Below, one piece after another: positions 1 to 8,266 of a stretch of DNA of 64,000 bases. Within the stretch, counting starts at the first letter, position 1; each line of letters begins with the position of its first letter. The stretch is taken from positions 1-64,000 of the forward strand of contig JAGWHY010000004.1 of NCBI GenBank assembly GCA_028873575.1, in the 5' to 3' direction. Both the position numbers and the translations under genes were made by a program. The notes beneath the pieces are model-generated. The model saw nothing but the letters and a program-made list of their open reading frames with translations. It was not told the DNA's origin and searched no databases. Source of the stretch: Acidobacteriota bacterium. Lineage in GTDB: Bacteria > Actinomycetota > Acidimicrobiia > Acidimicrobiales > RAAP-2.

Positions 1-876
1 AGCGCGGACCGTGAGCCGGTGGTGACGGTCGCGCCGGGGACGGTGCTGGAAATCGAGACCTGGGACTGTTTTACCGGCCAAGTAGTGAGTGAGGCCGACA
101 CCCTCGAAAAGCTTGATCTCGCGCGAGTGAACAGCGCGACCGGACCCATCGCCGTGCACGGTGCCGAACCCGGCGATTCGCTTAGCGTCACGTTGCTCGA
201 TATTCGACCCAACGAACAGGGCGCGGCGATGTGCATCCCCGAATGGGGTCAACTTATTGACCAAGTGCACGCGCCGACGACGAGAATCTTCAAAGTTCGC
301 GACGGCGTGGTCACGATGAACGAACGGGTGTCGTTCCCGGCTCGGCCGATGTTCGGCGTGATCGGCGTTTCGCCGGCGTCGGGCGACGTGTCAACGTTTC
401 TCGCGGATCGACACGGCGGCAACATGGACGACCGCGTGCACGGCGTGGGCGCGACGGTGCACCTACCGGTCTTTCAAAGTGGTGGACAACTCGCGATCGG
501 CGACATGCACGCGTCGATGGGTGACGGGGAGATTTCGGGAACCGGCGTGGAGATCGGCGGCACCGCGCTGATCAAAGTCGATCTAATCAAGGGCCTCTGC
601 GGCGAGTGGCCCGTGACCGAGACCAACGACGCTTTCTACACCCACGGTACGTCACCCGACTCCATTGACGAGGCCCTGCGGCTGGCCTGCGAAGAGGCGT
701 CGCGACTCCTGGTGGACCAGTGGGGTTTTTCGCGCGAAGACGCGTTTATGTTTCTTTCGGTCGCGGGCGACCTCGGCATCGCGCAGTACTGCCATCCCTC
801 GCCGGGCAGCGTCATTGCGCGCATGCGCGTGCCGAAATTGGCGTCGAATCCGGGGCCGTTCGCTCGTCGGGGCTAG
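1..876 (+). CDS. Acetamidase/formamidase family protein, 5'-truncated by window edge
   Basis: Hydrolyses short-chain amides such as formamide or acetamide to ammonia and the acid (FmdA/AmdA family), in the cytosol. The reading frame is open to base 1 and the residues before the first possible start (GTG at 19) already fit the family, so the true start lies upstream. The hallmark stretch GDMHASMGDGE lies just past mid-protein, and the C-terminal HGTSPDSIDEAL and FLSVAGDLGIAQ segments are typical. The stop overlaps the end of the convergent methyltransferase gene by 4 nt. The family assignment is firm; the substrate is unknown. Confidence 0.88.
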   Translation, partial: SADREPVVTVAPGTVLEIETWDCFTGQVVSEADTLEKLDLARVNSATGPIAVHGAEPGDSLSVTLLDIRPNEQGAAMCIPEWGQLIDQVHAPTTRIFKVRDGVVTMNERVSFPARPMFGVIGVSPASGDVSTFLADRHGGNMDDRVHGVGATVHLPVFQSGGQLAIGDMHASMGDGEISGTGVEIGGTALIKVDLIKGLCGEWPVTETNDAFYTHGTSPDSIDEALRLACEEASRLLVDQWGFSREDAFMFLSVAGDLGIAQYCHPSPGSVIARMRVPKLASNPGPFARRG

Positions 877-1493
877 GACGCGGGGCGTTCGACGACGATT
901 CGGGTGAGATAGGCCCAGGGCTTAGGACCTTTGGCGTAGTGCTGGTCGAGCGTGACTGTGACAAAGCCCGCGTCCGTCAAGAGGGCGACCGGGTCGCGGG
1001 TGAGATGACAGCCGTCGGCCAGCGCGATCTCGAGCGGCTCGAGTCGGCGTTGCCACGCGGCGACCTTGGCGTCGGGGGAACGTCCGTGTTCGAGGACGTG
1101 AAGACGTCCGCCGGGGCGCACGACGCGGTGGAGTTCGCGCAACGCCGCTAACGGGTCTTCGATGGTGCACAGCGTGAAGGTCATCAGCGCCGCGTCGCAG
1201 GAGTCGTCGGCTAACTGCAGCGACTGACCGTCGAGGCCGACGAGTTCGACCGGCGTGCTCGACGTGGCAAATCGCTTCGCGGCCTCGCGTCGGGAGACCT
1301 CGGAAGGCTCCACGGCGTAGACCTTGGTGACGGTCGGTGGGTAAAAACGGAGATTGTTGCCCGCACCGAAACCGACCTCCACGACGGTCCCCGTGAGTCC
1401 GGCACAGATTAGGGACCGATCCCGGTCGAACGCCGACGACGCGCAGACACGGTTGATGAGCCGTGGGGCAATTTGGCGTTGGTAGAGGCCCAT
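873..1493 (-). CDS. Class I SAM-dependent methyltransferase
   Basis: A 206-residue cytosolic methyltransferase of the UbiE/Methyltransf_11 type. Motif I (VVEVGFGAGNN, about residues 37-47) forms the SAM-binding glycine loop, followed by an acidic residue ending strand 2 (YAVEPS) and motif LDGQSLQLADDSCDAA typical of small-molecule methyltransferases. The closing segment (LRELHRVVRPGGRLHVLEHG) is the usual post-II region. The ATG is preceded at exactly 6 nt by TAGGTT, so the transcript is probably leaderless. The substrate cannot be read from the sequence. Confidence 0.85.
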   Translation of the reverse strand: MGLYQRQIAPRLINRVCASSAFDRDRSLICAGLTGTVVEVGFGAGNNLRFYPPTVTKVYAVEPSEVSRREAAKRFATSSTPVELVGLDGQSLQLADDSCDAALMTFTLCTIEDPLAALRELHRVVRPGGRLHVLEHGRSPDAKVAAWQRRLEPLEIALADGCHLTRDPVALLTDAGFVTVTLDQHYAKGPKPWAYLTRIVVERPAS

Positions 1494-1499
1494 CGGCGA

Positions 1500-1505
1500 A
1501 ACCTA
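1500..1505 (-). promoter_or_regulatory. -10 element of the methyltransferase gene
   Basis: TAGGTT on the minus strand ends 6 nt before the ATG at 1493. It fits the TAnnnT-N6-start pattern repeated across this window, which predicts transcription starting at or next to the A of the start codon. Confidence 0.5.
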
Positions 1506-1516
1506 CTACCTCAGAC

Positions 1517-2599
1517 CTAGGTCAGCGCCGCCTGCTCGACGAAGTCGCGTAGCACTCGGCGCAACTCAATAGTCGTACGGTCCGCGCGCGTGTGAATCTC
1601 ACTCGTGAGGTCGAGGGGGAGCGCGAGTCGCTCGTACCGTGACTGCAACGCAAGGTCCTCTTCGACGACGGCGACCTCGAAGTCGATCGCCTCTTGGAGG
1701 CGATCACGCGACCCTTCGAGGTCGTTGCGCCACAGCGATGAGTAAATACGAACGGTCTCGTCGTCCTCGGGCGTCAGAAAGAAACCGATGACGTTCGAGC
1801 CGCCCGCGTCGAGGAAATCAATCGCGAGTTCCAGGTGGAAGGGCGCGGTGTATCGGTACGTTAGGCGTCGGCGTTGCACCAATGGTCGCAGTCCCGCCGC
1901 GACGCCCGGATCTTCGCGGTTGGCAAAGTCGTGCTCGTAGGTCGCGCGAAACGTAAAGCCGTCACGTTCGACCTGGTAGGGAGGGACCTCGCGCGCCTCA
2001 CTGTCGCCGAAGGTCTTGGCGTGCACGAAGGGAAAGTGCGCCACGTCGAGAAAGTTGTCGGCCAGGAGACCGGCGTGGCCGCGCGATCGAAGGACCGGTA
2101 AGTCCCCACGCCAGAACGCGGCGTCGTCGGCGGCCGCAAGGCTCGGGCGAGGCGTGAGCGGGGTCTCGGGGGCGATGAAGACCATGGCGTGTGATTCGTG
2201 CACACCTGCGGGGGCGCGCAGCGTGGCTTTGGGGGGAATCGTGGCGTGGGGGCCGAGCGCGGGGATTTCGACGCAATTACCCCGTTCGTCGAAGCGCCAC
2301 CCGTGGTAGCCGCATCGAATACCCGATCCCTCGCACTGGCCGAGCGAGAGTGGCGCTAGTCGATGGGGGCACTCATCGCGAAAGACGCGCACGGTCCCGA
2401 AAGGGTCGCGCCAGGTGACCCACGATTCGCTGAGAAGTCGCTCGCGGCGAGGGACCGCCGTAACGTCGGCTGATCGACAGAGGGGATGCCACGCTCGTCG
2501 CAGTGCGGGATGATTGTGTTTCAGCTCGGCGCGCACGCGCTGATTGTAGAACGCGTCGGCGTCCTGGTTAGTTTCTACTTCTTCGCGGGCACCGCGCAA
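1517..2599 (-). CDS. Rieske [2Fe-2S] non-haem iron oxygenase, alpha subunit type
   Basis: A 360-residue terminal oxygenase of the aromatic-ring-hydroxylating/O-demethylase superfamily. The Rieske cluster ligands are C77-x-H79 and C96-x2-H99 (CPHRLAPLSLGQ and RCGYHGWRFD). The mononuclear iron site follows as D185-x2-H188-x4-H193 (LDVAHFPFVH). The length and HFPFVH pattern resemble vanillate demethylase, phthalate and steroid 9-alpha hydroxylase oxygenases. No ferredoxin or reductase gene is adjacent, so the electron donor must be elsewhere. Its ATG lies inside the end of the upstream same-strand gene (25-nt overlap), suggesting cotranscription. The substrate is unknown. Confidence 0.88.
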   Translation of the reverse strand: MRGAREEVETNQDADAFYNQRVRAELKHNHPALRRAWHPLCRSADVTAVPRRERLLSESWVTWRDPFGTVRVFRDECPHRLAPLSLGQCEGSGIRCGYHGWRFDERGNCVEIPALGPHATIPPKATLRAPAGVHESHAMVFIAPETPLTPRPSLAAADDAAFWRGDLPVLRSRGHAGLLADNFLDVAHFPFVHAKTFGDSEAREVPPYQVERDGFTFRATYEHDFANREDPGVAAGLRPLVQRRRLTYRYTAPFHLELAIDFLDAGGSNVIGFFLTPEDDETVRIYSSLWRNDLEGSRDRLQEAIDFEVAVVEEDLALQSRYERLALPLDLTSEIHTRADRTTIELRRVLRDFVEQAALT

Positions 2600-3285
2600 C
2601 CCGCGGTGCCCTGTCCGCAGAGTCCCGAGACCTTGAACGCGAAAGGCTGATAGGCAACGACGGGTGCGCCGACGTCGATCTGGAGATCGCCGCCTGGTGG
2701 CAGCGCCACGTCACGAGGGTTGCCGGAAACGCGACGACCGTTCGAGAAGACGACGACGGCGCCGTGGGCCGGTCCGACTTGGGTGGCGGAGAGGGGTTGG
2801 CGCCACACGTCAAAGAACTGACCAAGCGTGAACGTGGCCTTCGCGGGCGCCTCCACGTGGATAATGCCGTCGGCGACGTGGGTGTGCAGCCAGTACAGGC
2901 AGTCGTAGATGCTGGTGTCGAGAAACGTACCGGAACGAAGGTGCTCAGTGAGGTACGGCTTCGTAATGCCGACGCCCGCGGGCAGAGCCTTTTGCACCCC
3001 GTCAACGAAGATCGCCAGGTGGACGTGCACGTGGTACTTGATGACCGCGTCCTTCTCGGGGCGACAGGTGAGGCCGTCGACGGGCGCGCCCGTCGCCGAA
3101 CTCGACGCGGAGGCCAACAGCGGCGCGTTGGTCATCAGCACACCTTCGGGGCCGACGACGTTTGGCGAGACAGTGCGATTTGAGGTGAGCGCCGCAACGC
3201 CACTGGCGACAGCCAGCACGGCCAACAACACGATAGGTACGTAACGCCTCGTGGGGCGTGGGGACCGAGGGGGGTTGGGGGTCAT
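2575..3285 (-). CDS. Membrane-anchored extracytoplasmic His-rich protein, unknown function
   Basis: A 236-residue protein with a short basic N-terminus and one membrane segment (about residues 16-34), then an extracytoplasmic domain. It contains a dense histidine patch (H85, H87, H89 in YHVHVHLAIFVDG) and a second one around C129-LYWLHTH-VADGIIH (H134, H136, H143), followed by FTLGQFFDVW. The alternation of histidines on predicted strands suggests a metal site, but this is inference. I recall similar sequences as unnamed conserved proteins. C74, C129 and two C-terminal cysteines could form disulfides. It sits directly upstream of, and overlaps, the Rieske oxygenase gene. Confidence 0.75.
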   Translation of the reverse strand: MTPNPPRSPRPTRRYVPIVLLAVLAVASGVAALTSNRTVSPNVVGPEGVLMTNAPLLASASSSATGAPVDGLTCRPEKDAVIKYHVHVHLAIFVDGVQKALPAGVGITKPYLTEHLRSGTFLDTSIYDCLYWLHTHVADGIIHVEAPAKATFTLGQFFDVWRQPLSATQVGPAHGAVVVFSNGRRVSGNPRDVALPPGGDLQIDVGAPVVAYQPFAFKVSGLCGQGTAGCAVPAKK

Positions 3286-3476
3286 GCTTCTATCTTCTCA
3301 GATGTACCGGAACCTCGCCACGCACGATTGACGCGGGGCGACGACCGTGGCGTGGCCGTCAACCAACGCGGGTAAGCGTGGCGCGGCGAACGAGGTTGAT
3401 CGCCACCTCGACTGTTTTGTCCTCACGGTCGATTCATCGGGGTGGCGGTCACGACATCGCGAGAGGATGCTAAGCC

Positions 3477-3767
3477 GTGAACATGGATCAAAAGGCGAAC
3501 GACGACTACCCGGTCATTACTGACGAGGAGTTAACCCGCCAGGCTCTCGCGGCGTCGCGCGAACCTGACGTCAGTCCCGACGCGGTGCCGTGGTCGGGGG
3601 CGTGGGCGAGCTCGCCGTTGCTCATTCCCGAGTGGTACATGCCGCGCCCGGGAGGATCGTCCCGCGGTCGGGGCGCGATGATCGTGATTGGTCTCGTGCT
3701 GGTGGGGTTCTTAACGATTGACGCCTGCGGGCTCTGCATCACGTCGGGCTTTCTTTCATTGGCCTGA
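3477..3767 (+). CDS. Small membrane protein of unknown function
   Basis: A 96-residue protein with an acidic hydrophilic N-terminal half (TDEELTRQAL motif) and a single C-terminal membrane segment (about residues 70-94) ending in a short Cys-containing stretch (DACGLCITSGF). Start choices are GTG at 3477 or ATG at 3483; GATGCT at 3466-3471 lies 5 nt before the GTG. It stands alone between a divergent gene and a convergent two-component system. I recognise no family. The codon pattern agrees with neighbouring genes, so I accept it as a probable gene. Confidence 0.55.
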   Translation: MNMDQKANDDYPVITDEELTRQALAASREPDVSPDAVPWSGAWASSPLLIPEWYMPRPGGSSRGRGAMIVIGLVLVGFLTIDACGLCITSGFLSLA

Positions 3768-3779
3768 GTACGCACGCGT

Positions 3780-4433
3780 CTAGTCGAATCGGCGGTCGTT
3801 TGCCCAGTGCGCGAGCTGGTGGCGATTCGAGAGCTGGAGTTTGCGCAGCACTGACGACACGTGACTCTCGACCGTTTTTAACGCGATGGCCAGTTCGCCC
3901 GAGATTTCCTTATAGGCGTAGCCCCGCGCGATAAGCCGTAAGACCTGTTGTTCACGTGGCGTGAGTTGGTCGAGCTCGGGATCAATCATCGCGACCTCGG
4001 AATCGCCAATCGAATCCTGAGCGAACGCGTCGAGCACGAAGCCCGCGAGTCGAGGTGAGAAGACCACGTCACCGGCGTCGACGCGGTAAATGGCGTCGAT
4101 GAGGTCGGGCCCTCGGATATTTTTGGTGACGTAGCCTCGCGCCCCCGCGCGCACGACGGAAATGACGTCCTGGGGCGCGTCGGAGACCGAGAGAGCGAGA
4201 AAGCGCGTCGCGAGATTGTGGGTCTGCACGGCGCGCAAAACGGCGACGCCACCACCCCCCGGCAGATGCACGTCGAGCAGTACGACGCTCGGGACGCGTT
4301 CGAGAATCATTTCCACCGCGGGTTCGACCTCGTCGGCCTCGCCCACGACATCGACCGCCCCGCGTAACGCGCTCCGCAAACCGGCGCGTATGAGTTCGTG
4401 ATCGTCGACGAGAAAGACTCGAGGCTGCGTCAC
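3780..4433 (-). CDS. NarL/LuxR-family response regulator
   Basis: A 217-residue regulator with an N-terminal receiver (acidic pair D10/D11, phosphoacceptor D54 in LLDVHLPG, conserved K in GYVTKNI) and a C-terminal LuxR-type helix-turn-helix (LTPREQQVLRLIARG, then KTVESHVSSVLRKL, about residues 155-200). It is the partner of the histidine kinase directly upstream: the genes overlap by 4 nt (GTGA), so they are translationally coupled. By analogy with other PspC-linked systems it probably controls envelope-stress functions, perhaps including the divergent PspC gene at 5833. Confidence 0.93.
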   Translation of the reverse strand: MTQPRVFLVDDHELIRAGLRSALRGAVDVVGEADEVEPAVEMILERVPSVVLLDVHLPGGGGVAVLRAVQTHNLATRFLALSVSDAPQDVISVVRAGARGYVTKNIRGPDLIDAIYRVDAGDVVFSPRLAGFVLDAFAQDSIGDSEVAMIDPELDQLTPREQQVLRLIARGYAYKEISGELAIALKTVESHVSSVLRKLQLSNRHQLAHWANDRRFD

Positions 4434-5692
4434 GGGTGCTCTCGACGTCGTGGCGTGCTGAGTCGAACCTCCGTGCCGTAGCCGACGCGCGAGTGGATGT
4501 CGACGTCACCTCCGTGCTGGCGGACCCGCTCCTCAATGGAGTGAACGATGCCCTGACGTCGAGCGTCGACGGCCGAGGTGTCGAAACCCACGCCCGTGTC
4601 GCGAACGTAGAGCGCGACACGTGCTGCCTCGACTTCGCCGTAGACCGCGACGGTGTCAACGCCCGACCACTTCGCGGCGTTGACCGCGGCTTCACGACCC
4701 GCTGCGATCAGCGCCAGAATCGAACCGTCCGCGACGCAGTCGCCGACGACGACCAACTCGACACGGATTTTGTAGTCGCGCTCGACGTCACCTTGCAATT
4801 CACGCAATAACTGTTGAAAGCTGGTGCTGTCGGACGTGGGCGCGTCGGTGGGGGCGAAGAGCCAGTCGCGTAAGGCGCGCTCTTGAGACCGCGCGAGACG
4901 AACGACCTCGGCGGGATCGTCGGCGGCGCGTTCAATGAGGGTAAGTGTCTGTAGCACGCTGTCGTGCACGTGCGCCGCCAAGTTTGCCCGTTCCTCGCTG
5001 CGGATGCGCGCGCGCCGTTCTTGGGAGAGATCGCGTACGTTTGTCAGCCACCACGGCGCGCCCAAAACGGCGAGACCGATCAGAAGAATTCCACCTCCGA
5101 CAAAGGCGGGTACGGCTCCGCCTAGGACCCCGCCGATTCGACTGAGAACCTGCATTCCCACGACGACCAAGACAACGCCGGGTAGTACGCGGAGCGCGAC
5201 CGCCCGCCAGCCGCGCGCCGACGCGGCGCCGAGCACCGGTGAGGCAGCGAGAACTTCTTGTAGGTGGTGGCGCTCGTCGCCTGACGCACCCCGCCACACG
5301 GCAACGCCCGTGGCGCACGCGATCACCACCGTGAAGACGACGGCGTCGGTGGCGCGGCGCGCGAAGAGGTTGAGAACAAAAAGAACGACGAGAGTCACCC
5401 CGCCTGAACCGATCAGGGTGCGCGCGGAGCTACGAGAGCGTAAGAGGTGTTGCGCGATTGACGCGTTGTCACCGTCGCGCGGTGTCAAGAGCCACAACAG
5501 GGCGTACAGCACGACACCCGCGCCAAAGAGGACACTGACGATGGCCACGACGACGCGCACACTCTTCGGACGCACTCCGAATCTTGTGGCGAGTCCGCCG
5601 CAGACGCCACCCAGAATCGCGTCGAGACGTGATCGCCGAAATGGCCGTTGAGGAACGCCAAGACGAGGTTGGCGTTCGCTAAAGGTCGTCAC
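4430..5692 (-). CDS. PspC-domain sensor histidine kinase
   Basis: A 420-residue membrane kinase. The N-terminal PspC domain (RLDAILGGVCGGLATRFG, residues 22-39, with a hydrophobic hairpin to about 70) is followed by further membrane segments to about residue 216. A HisKA_3-type dimerisation helix carries the phospho-acceptor H243 (HVHDSVLQTL), and a HATPase domain has the N box REAAVNAAKWSG and G box DTGVGFD. GAGGAGG precedes the GTG start by about 8 nt. The likely signal is membrane or envelope stress, inferred from PspC. It is coupled to the response regulator at 3780. Confidence 0.9.
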   Translation of the reverse strand: MTTFSERQPRLGVPQRPFRRSRLDAILGGVCGGLATRFGVRPKSVRVVVAIVSVLFGAGVVLYALLWLLTPRDGDNASIAQHLLRSRSSARTLIGSGGVTLVVLFVLNLFARRATDAVVFTVVIACATGVAVWRGASGDERHHLQEVLAASPVLGAASARGWRAVALRVLPGVVLVVVGMQVLSRIGGVLGGAVPAFVGGGILLIGLAVLGAPWWLTNVRDLSQERRARIRSEERANLAAHVHDSVLQTLTLIERAADDPAEVVRLARSQERALRDWLFAPTDAPTSDSTSFQQLLRELQGDVERDYKIRVELVVVGDCVADGSILALIAAGREAAVNAAKWSGVDTVAVYGEVEAARVALYVRDTGVGFDTSAVDARRQGIVHSIEERVRQHGGDVDIHSRVGYGTEVRLSTPRRREHP

Positions 5693-5820
5693 GCGGAATT
5701 CCTCCTCGGTGTGCTCAAGGTGAGTTTGTCACGGGGGGCTACCTCGCGCACGGGCCACAACCCTGAGATGTCGTCGCGTTCTCAGGGTTCTCCCCCATAG
5801 CCACCCGTCAGCCATCGTCG

Positions 5821-5826
5821 TACCGT
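5821..5826 (+). promoter_or_regulatory. -10 element of the PspC gene
   Basis: TACCGT lies exactly 6 nt before the ATG at 5833, consistent with a leaderless transcript. It sits in the 140-nt divergent intergenic region shared with the PspC-histidine kinase gene. Confidence 0.5.
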
Positions 5827-5832
5827 ACGAAC

Positions 5833-6729
5833 ATGAGCGACGTCACTCCCGGAACCGCATCGACCAGCGAACCTCGCCCGTTGCGACGAAGTAATCAACG
5901 CCTCTTCGGCGGGGTCGCGGGGGGTCTAGCCCAGCGTTTTGACCTTGACGCGCGCGTGGTGCGCGTCGCCTTCGTGTTAAGCACACTCCTTTGGGGAATC
6001 GGCGCGGCGGCGTACCTCGTGCTGTGGGTCGTCGTACCTAGCGAGTCACGCATAGACGAAGGTGCCCCGCCCACCAAGCGGCTCCGCGTCGCGCTGCTGA
6101 GCGGGGCGTTCGTTGTGGCGGTGGTTTTGATTTCGGCGTGGCAACCCCTTCGCTTCGTGGGGCCCGGCGCGGCGCTGGTTTGGGTGATTTTTCTGGCGGG
6201 ACTCGCCGTAGTGGCCGTCCGCACGCCTTCGCGCCCGCTCACGCTTCGTCGATTGTTGGGCTTTGGACTTCTCGGCGCGATGAGTGTGTTCATCCTTGTG
6301 GCGGGCGCCTTCCTCGGATTCGTGGCGTCGACGGGCGTACCATTTTCGGGCGGCGTGGGACTGCACGTCTACGACCCTTCGTCAATCGCGACGACCCAGC
6401 ACGAGTACTCCACCACCTTTGGCGAGACCAACGTCGATCTGTCGAAAGTGACGTTTCCGGTGACGGGGTTTCGCCTCGACGTGAGTGCGGCGGTTGGTGA
6501 GGCGATCGTGACGATACCGGCGAACGTGGTGGTCAACCTGCAAACCAACATCGGGGTCGGCGCCGTCTCCTACCCGCAGTGGAATAGGGCTCTCCAGACA
6601 TCCGCTTTTCGCACCACGCCTCGAGGGCTCACGCGCGGGGCGATCACGCGTGCGCCGCACCTCACGCTCCTGGTGCGCGTGGGCGTCGGTCAGATCATTT
6701 TGTATCGCGCGCCACTTACGCTTCGTTGA
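5833..6729 (+). CDS. PspC-domain protein with LiaF-like C-terminal domain
   Basis: A 298-residue protein. Residues 15-75 form a PspC domain (RSNQRLFGGVAGGLAQRFD plus a membrane hairpin) closely matching that of the divergent histidine kinase. Three or four further membrane segments run to about residue 165, and a beta-rich C-terminal extracytoplasmic domain (GETNVDLSKVTF, GVGAVSYPQWNR) resembles the toastrack/LiaF-C type. The shared PspC domain and divergent arrangement suggest it is the output, or a modulator, of the adjacent kinase. The assignment is by domain; the role in envelope-stress sensing is inferred. Confidence 0.82.
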   Translation: MSDVTPGTASTSEPRPLRRSNQRLFGGVAGGLAQRFDLDARVVRVAFVLSTLLWGIGAAAYLVLWVVVPSESRIDEGAPPTKRLRVALLSGAFVVAVVLISAWQPLRFVGPGAALVWVIFLAGLAVVAVRTPSRPLTLRRLLGFGLLGAMSVFILVAGAFLGFVASTGVPFSGGVGLHVYDPSSIATTQHEYSTTFGETNVDLSKVTFPVTGFRLDVSAAVGEAIVTIPANVVVNLQTNIGVGAVSYPQWNRALQTSAFRTTPRGLTRGAITRAPHLTLLVRVGVGQIILYRAPLTLR

Positions 6730-7705
6730 GCGCCCGCGCGATTCGTTCGTCGCACCAACTCGCTAACTGTTCCCCGGCTTGGAACTCCTCGGGAGCGGAG
6801 AGGTGTGTTTTCTTCAGTCGGTAGAGACGCCGAGGATGCCGGTCCAGCCAAAGTTGGCCCCCCGTTGGTTCGCTCGTCGGCGCACCGACGAGCCAGACCA
6901 AGGTGTCGGCTCCCTGATCCGGGGTGCGCAGCAGCGGTTTCACGGCTCGCTCGAAAAGGGGGATCCCGTTCGTCAGCCCGGGTGTGGCAGCCCAGCCGGG
7001 GTGGACGAGGTGAAAGGACACGCCCGAGGCGGCGTGCGCGCGTTGCCAGTAGGGGGTGAGAACGCACTGTGCGCGCTTGGCGCGTGCGTACGCGGTGGTA
7101 CCGCGATACGCGTCGACGGTCATCATGAGTTGGGCGAGATCGAAGCGTTCGGTGTACATCCCCCCCGAGGTCATGGTGATCACGCGAGCGTGCGCCGCGA
7201 GGCCGCCGTGCGCAAGAAGGTACTCAGTTAAGAGGTAGGGACTCAGCAGGTGCGTCGCCAACGTCGTCTCGAGCCCCTCGCGCGTTTCGGTGTAGGCCGG
7301 TAGCAGCGCGCCGGCGTTGTGCACGAGTGCGTCGACGGGCGTGCTGAGGGCGCTGAGTTCGCGCGCTAAGTCCCTCGCGTCGTTGAGTAGAGAGAGGTCG
7401 CAGCGATGCGTCCACACCTCACCGGAGGTGAAGAGCTGGACGTGGGCTCGCGCACTCGTGAGCTTGGTCTCGCTACGTCCGACTAGGTGGACGTGGGCAC
7501 CGAGTCGCGCGAGACGCGCGGCGGCCGCGAGGCCCAGTCCCGACGTGGCGCCGGTAATCACGACGCGACGGCCGAGTACGAAAGCGGGGTCACGCCATTT
7601 TTCAAGTCGCGAGCGCGCGACGTAACCCAGTCGCGTAAAACTCCCCACCACGGAGGCTTCGAGCGCTTCGTCGACGACGTGGGCCACTTGGGCGCGGGCA
7701 CTCAT
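6716..7705 (-). CDS. Short-chain dehydrogenase/reductase
   Basis: A 329-residue SDR with the cofactor motif TGATSGLG (T51-G58), NNAG-equivalent HNAG (about residue 129), catalytic S180 and Y206-x3-K210 (AYARAK). The ~40-residue N-terminal extension and overall layout resemble the DHRS12/retinol-dehydrogenase-like group that uses NAD(P)H. Its ATG overlaps the stop of the upstream SRPBCC gene (ATGA), so the two are a coupled pair, perhaps acting on the same lipid or aromatic ligand. Its 3' end overlaps that of the convergent PspC gene by 14 nt. Confidence 0.88.
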   Translation of the reverse strand: MSARAQVAHVVDEALEASVVGSFTRLGYVARSRLEKWRDPAFVLGRRVVITGATSGLGLAAAARLARLGAHVHLVGRSETKLTSARAHVQLFTSGEVWTHRCDLSLLNDARDLARELSALSTPVDALVHNAGALLPAYTETREGLETTLATHLLSPYLLTEYLLAHGGLAAHARVITMTSGGMYTERFDLAQLMMTVDAYRGTTAYARAKRAQCVLTPYWQRAHAASGVSFHLVHPGWAATPGLTNGIPLFERAVKPLLRTPDQGADTLVWLVGAPTSEPTGGQLWLDRHPRRLYRLKKTHLSAPEEFQAGEQLASWCDERIARALNEA

Positions 7706-8136
7706 GAGAAGTAGGTCGCGCGCAGCTTGGAACCCGCCGCTTCGCCGAGCTGCTGAATCGCCCGCTGCAAGAGTGGCTCCAGGAGTCGTGCCGGCCCCCG
7801 TCCCGACAGTCGAGCCTCGTAGCGCACCTCGGTCGTACCTTCGCCGGACGCCAGGAGCGTAACGGTGTCTTCAGAGATGTACCACCATCCCTTCGCGCGT
7901 AAAACGAGACGCCGTCCCGGGTCGAAGACGGCGACGCGGTACGTCAAGGTAAGCGAGCGACCACCCAGTTGAATCGTGAGGCGAAAGGCCGAATCGGTGG
8001 AGATCGCGCCACGGTCGAGTCGTTCGACCGCGGTAATGCTCGGGTCCCACCCCGACGCGTTCGTCATGTCGGCGAAGAAGTTCAAGACTTCCAGCGGGTC
8101 TTTCTTCGTCGTCGCTGCAAACTGATACGTCGCCAC
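7702..8136 (-). CDS. SRPBCC (START-like) ligand-binding protein
   Basis: A 144-residue protein with the polyketide-cyclase/SRPBCC fold pattern: an N-terminal strand, FFADMTNASGWDPSI helix-turn (the canonical position of the W-D-P motif), a run of amphipathic strands, and a long C-terminal helix (EPLLQRAIQQLGEAAGSKL). I place the start at GTG 8136 because AGGAGGT lies just upstream and the fold begins there; the longer open frame to 8343 would run over the divergent gene's start. These proteins bind hydrophobic ligands. It is translationally coupled to the SDR gene. Confidence 0.82.
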   Translation of the reverse strand: MATYQFAATTKKDPLEVLNFFADMTNASGWDPSITAVERLDRGAISTDSAFRLTIQLGGRSLTLTYRVAVFDPGRRLVLRAKGWWYISEDTVTLLASGEGTTEVRYEARLSGRGPARLLEPLLQRAIQQLGEAAGSKLRATYFS

Positions 8137-8140
8137 CGTG

Positions 8141-8147
8141 ACCTCCT
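8141..8147 (-). promoter_or_regulatory. Ribosome binding site fixing the SRPBCC start
   Basis: AGGAGGT on the minus strand lies 4 nt before the GTG at 8136. This near-perfect anti-16S match argues against the upstream in-frame starts that extend to 8343. Confidence 0.6.
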
Positions 8148-8266
8148 CATCCCAACCTAGGGTGAGCGTAGGCGTTCGGTGACGCGAGGTGGCCGGACGG
8201 TCGTCGGTGTGCCCAGTTGAGCGCGCGTCACCAACTCGGGCAGACTTTGACGATGCGAGCACACTC

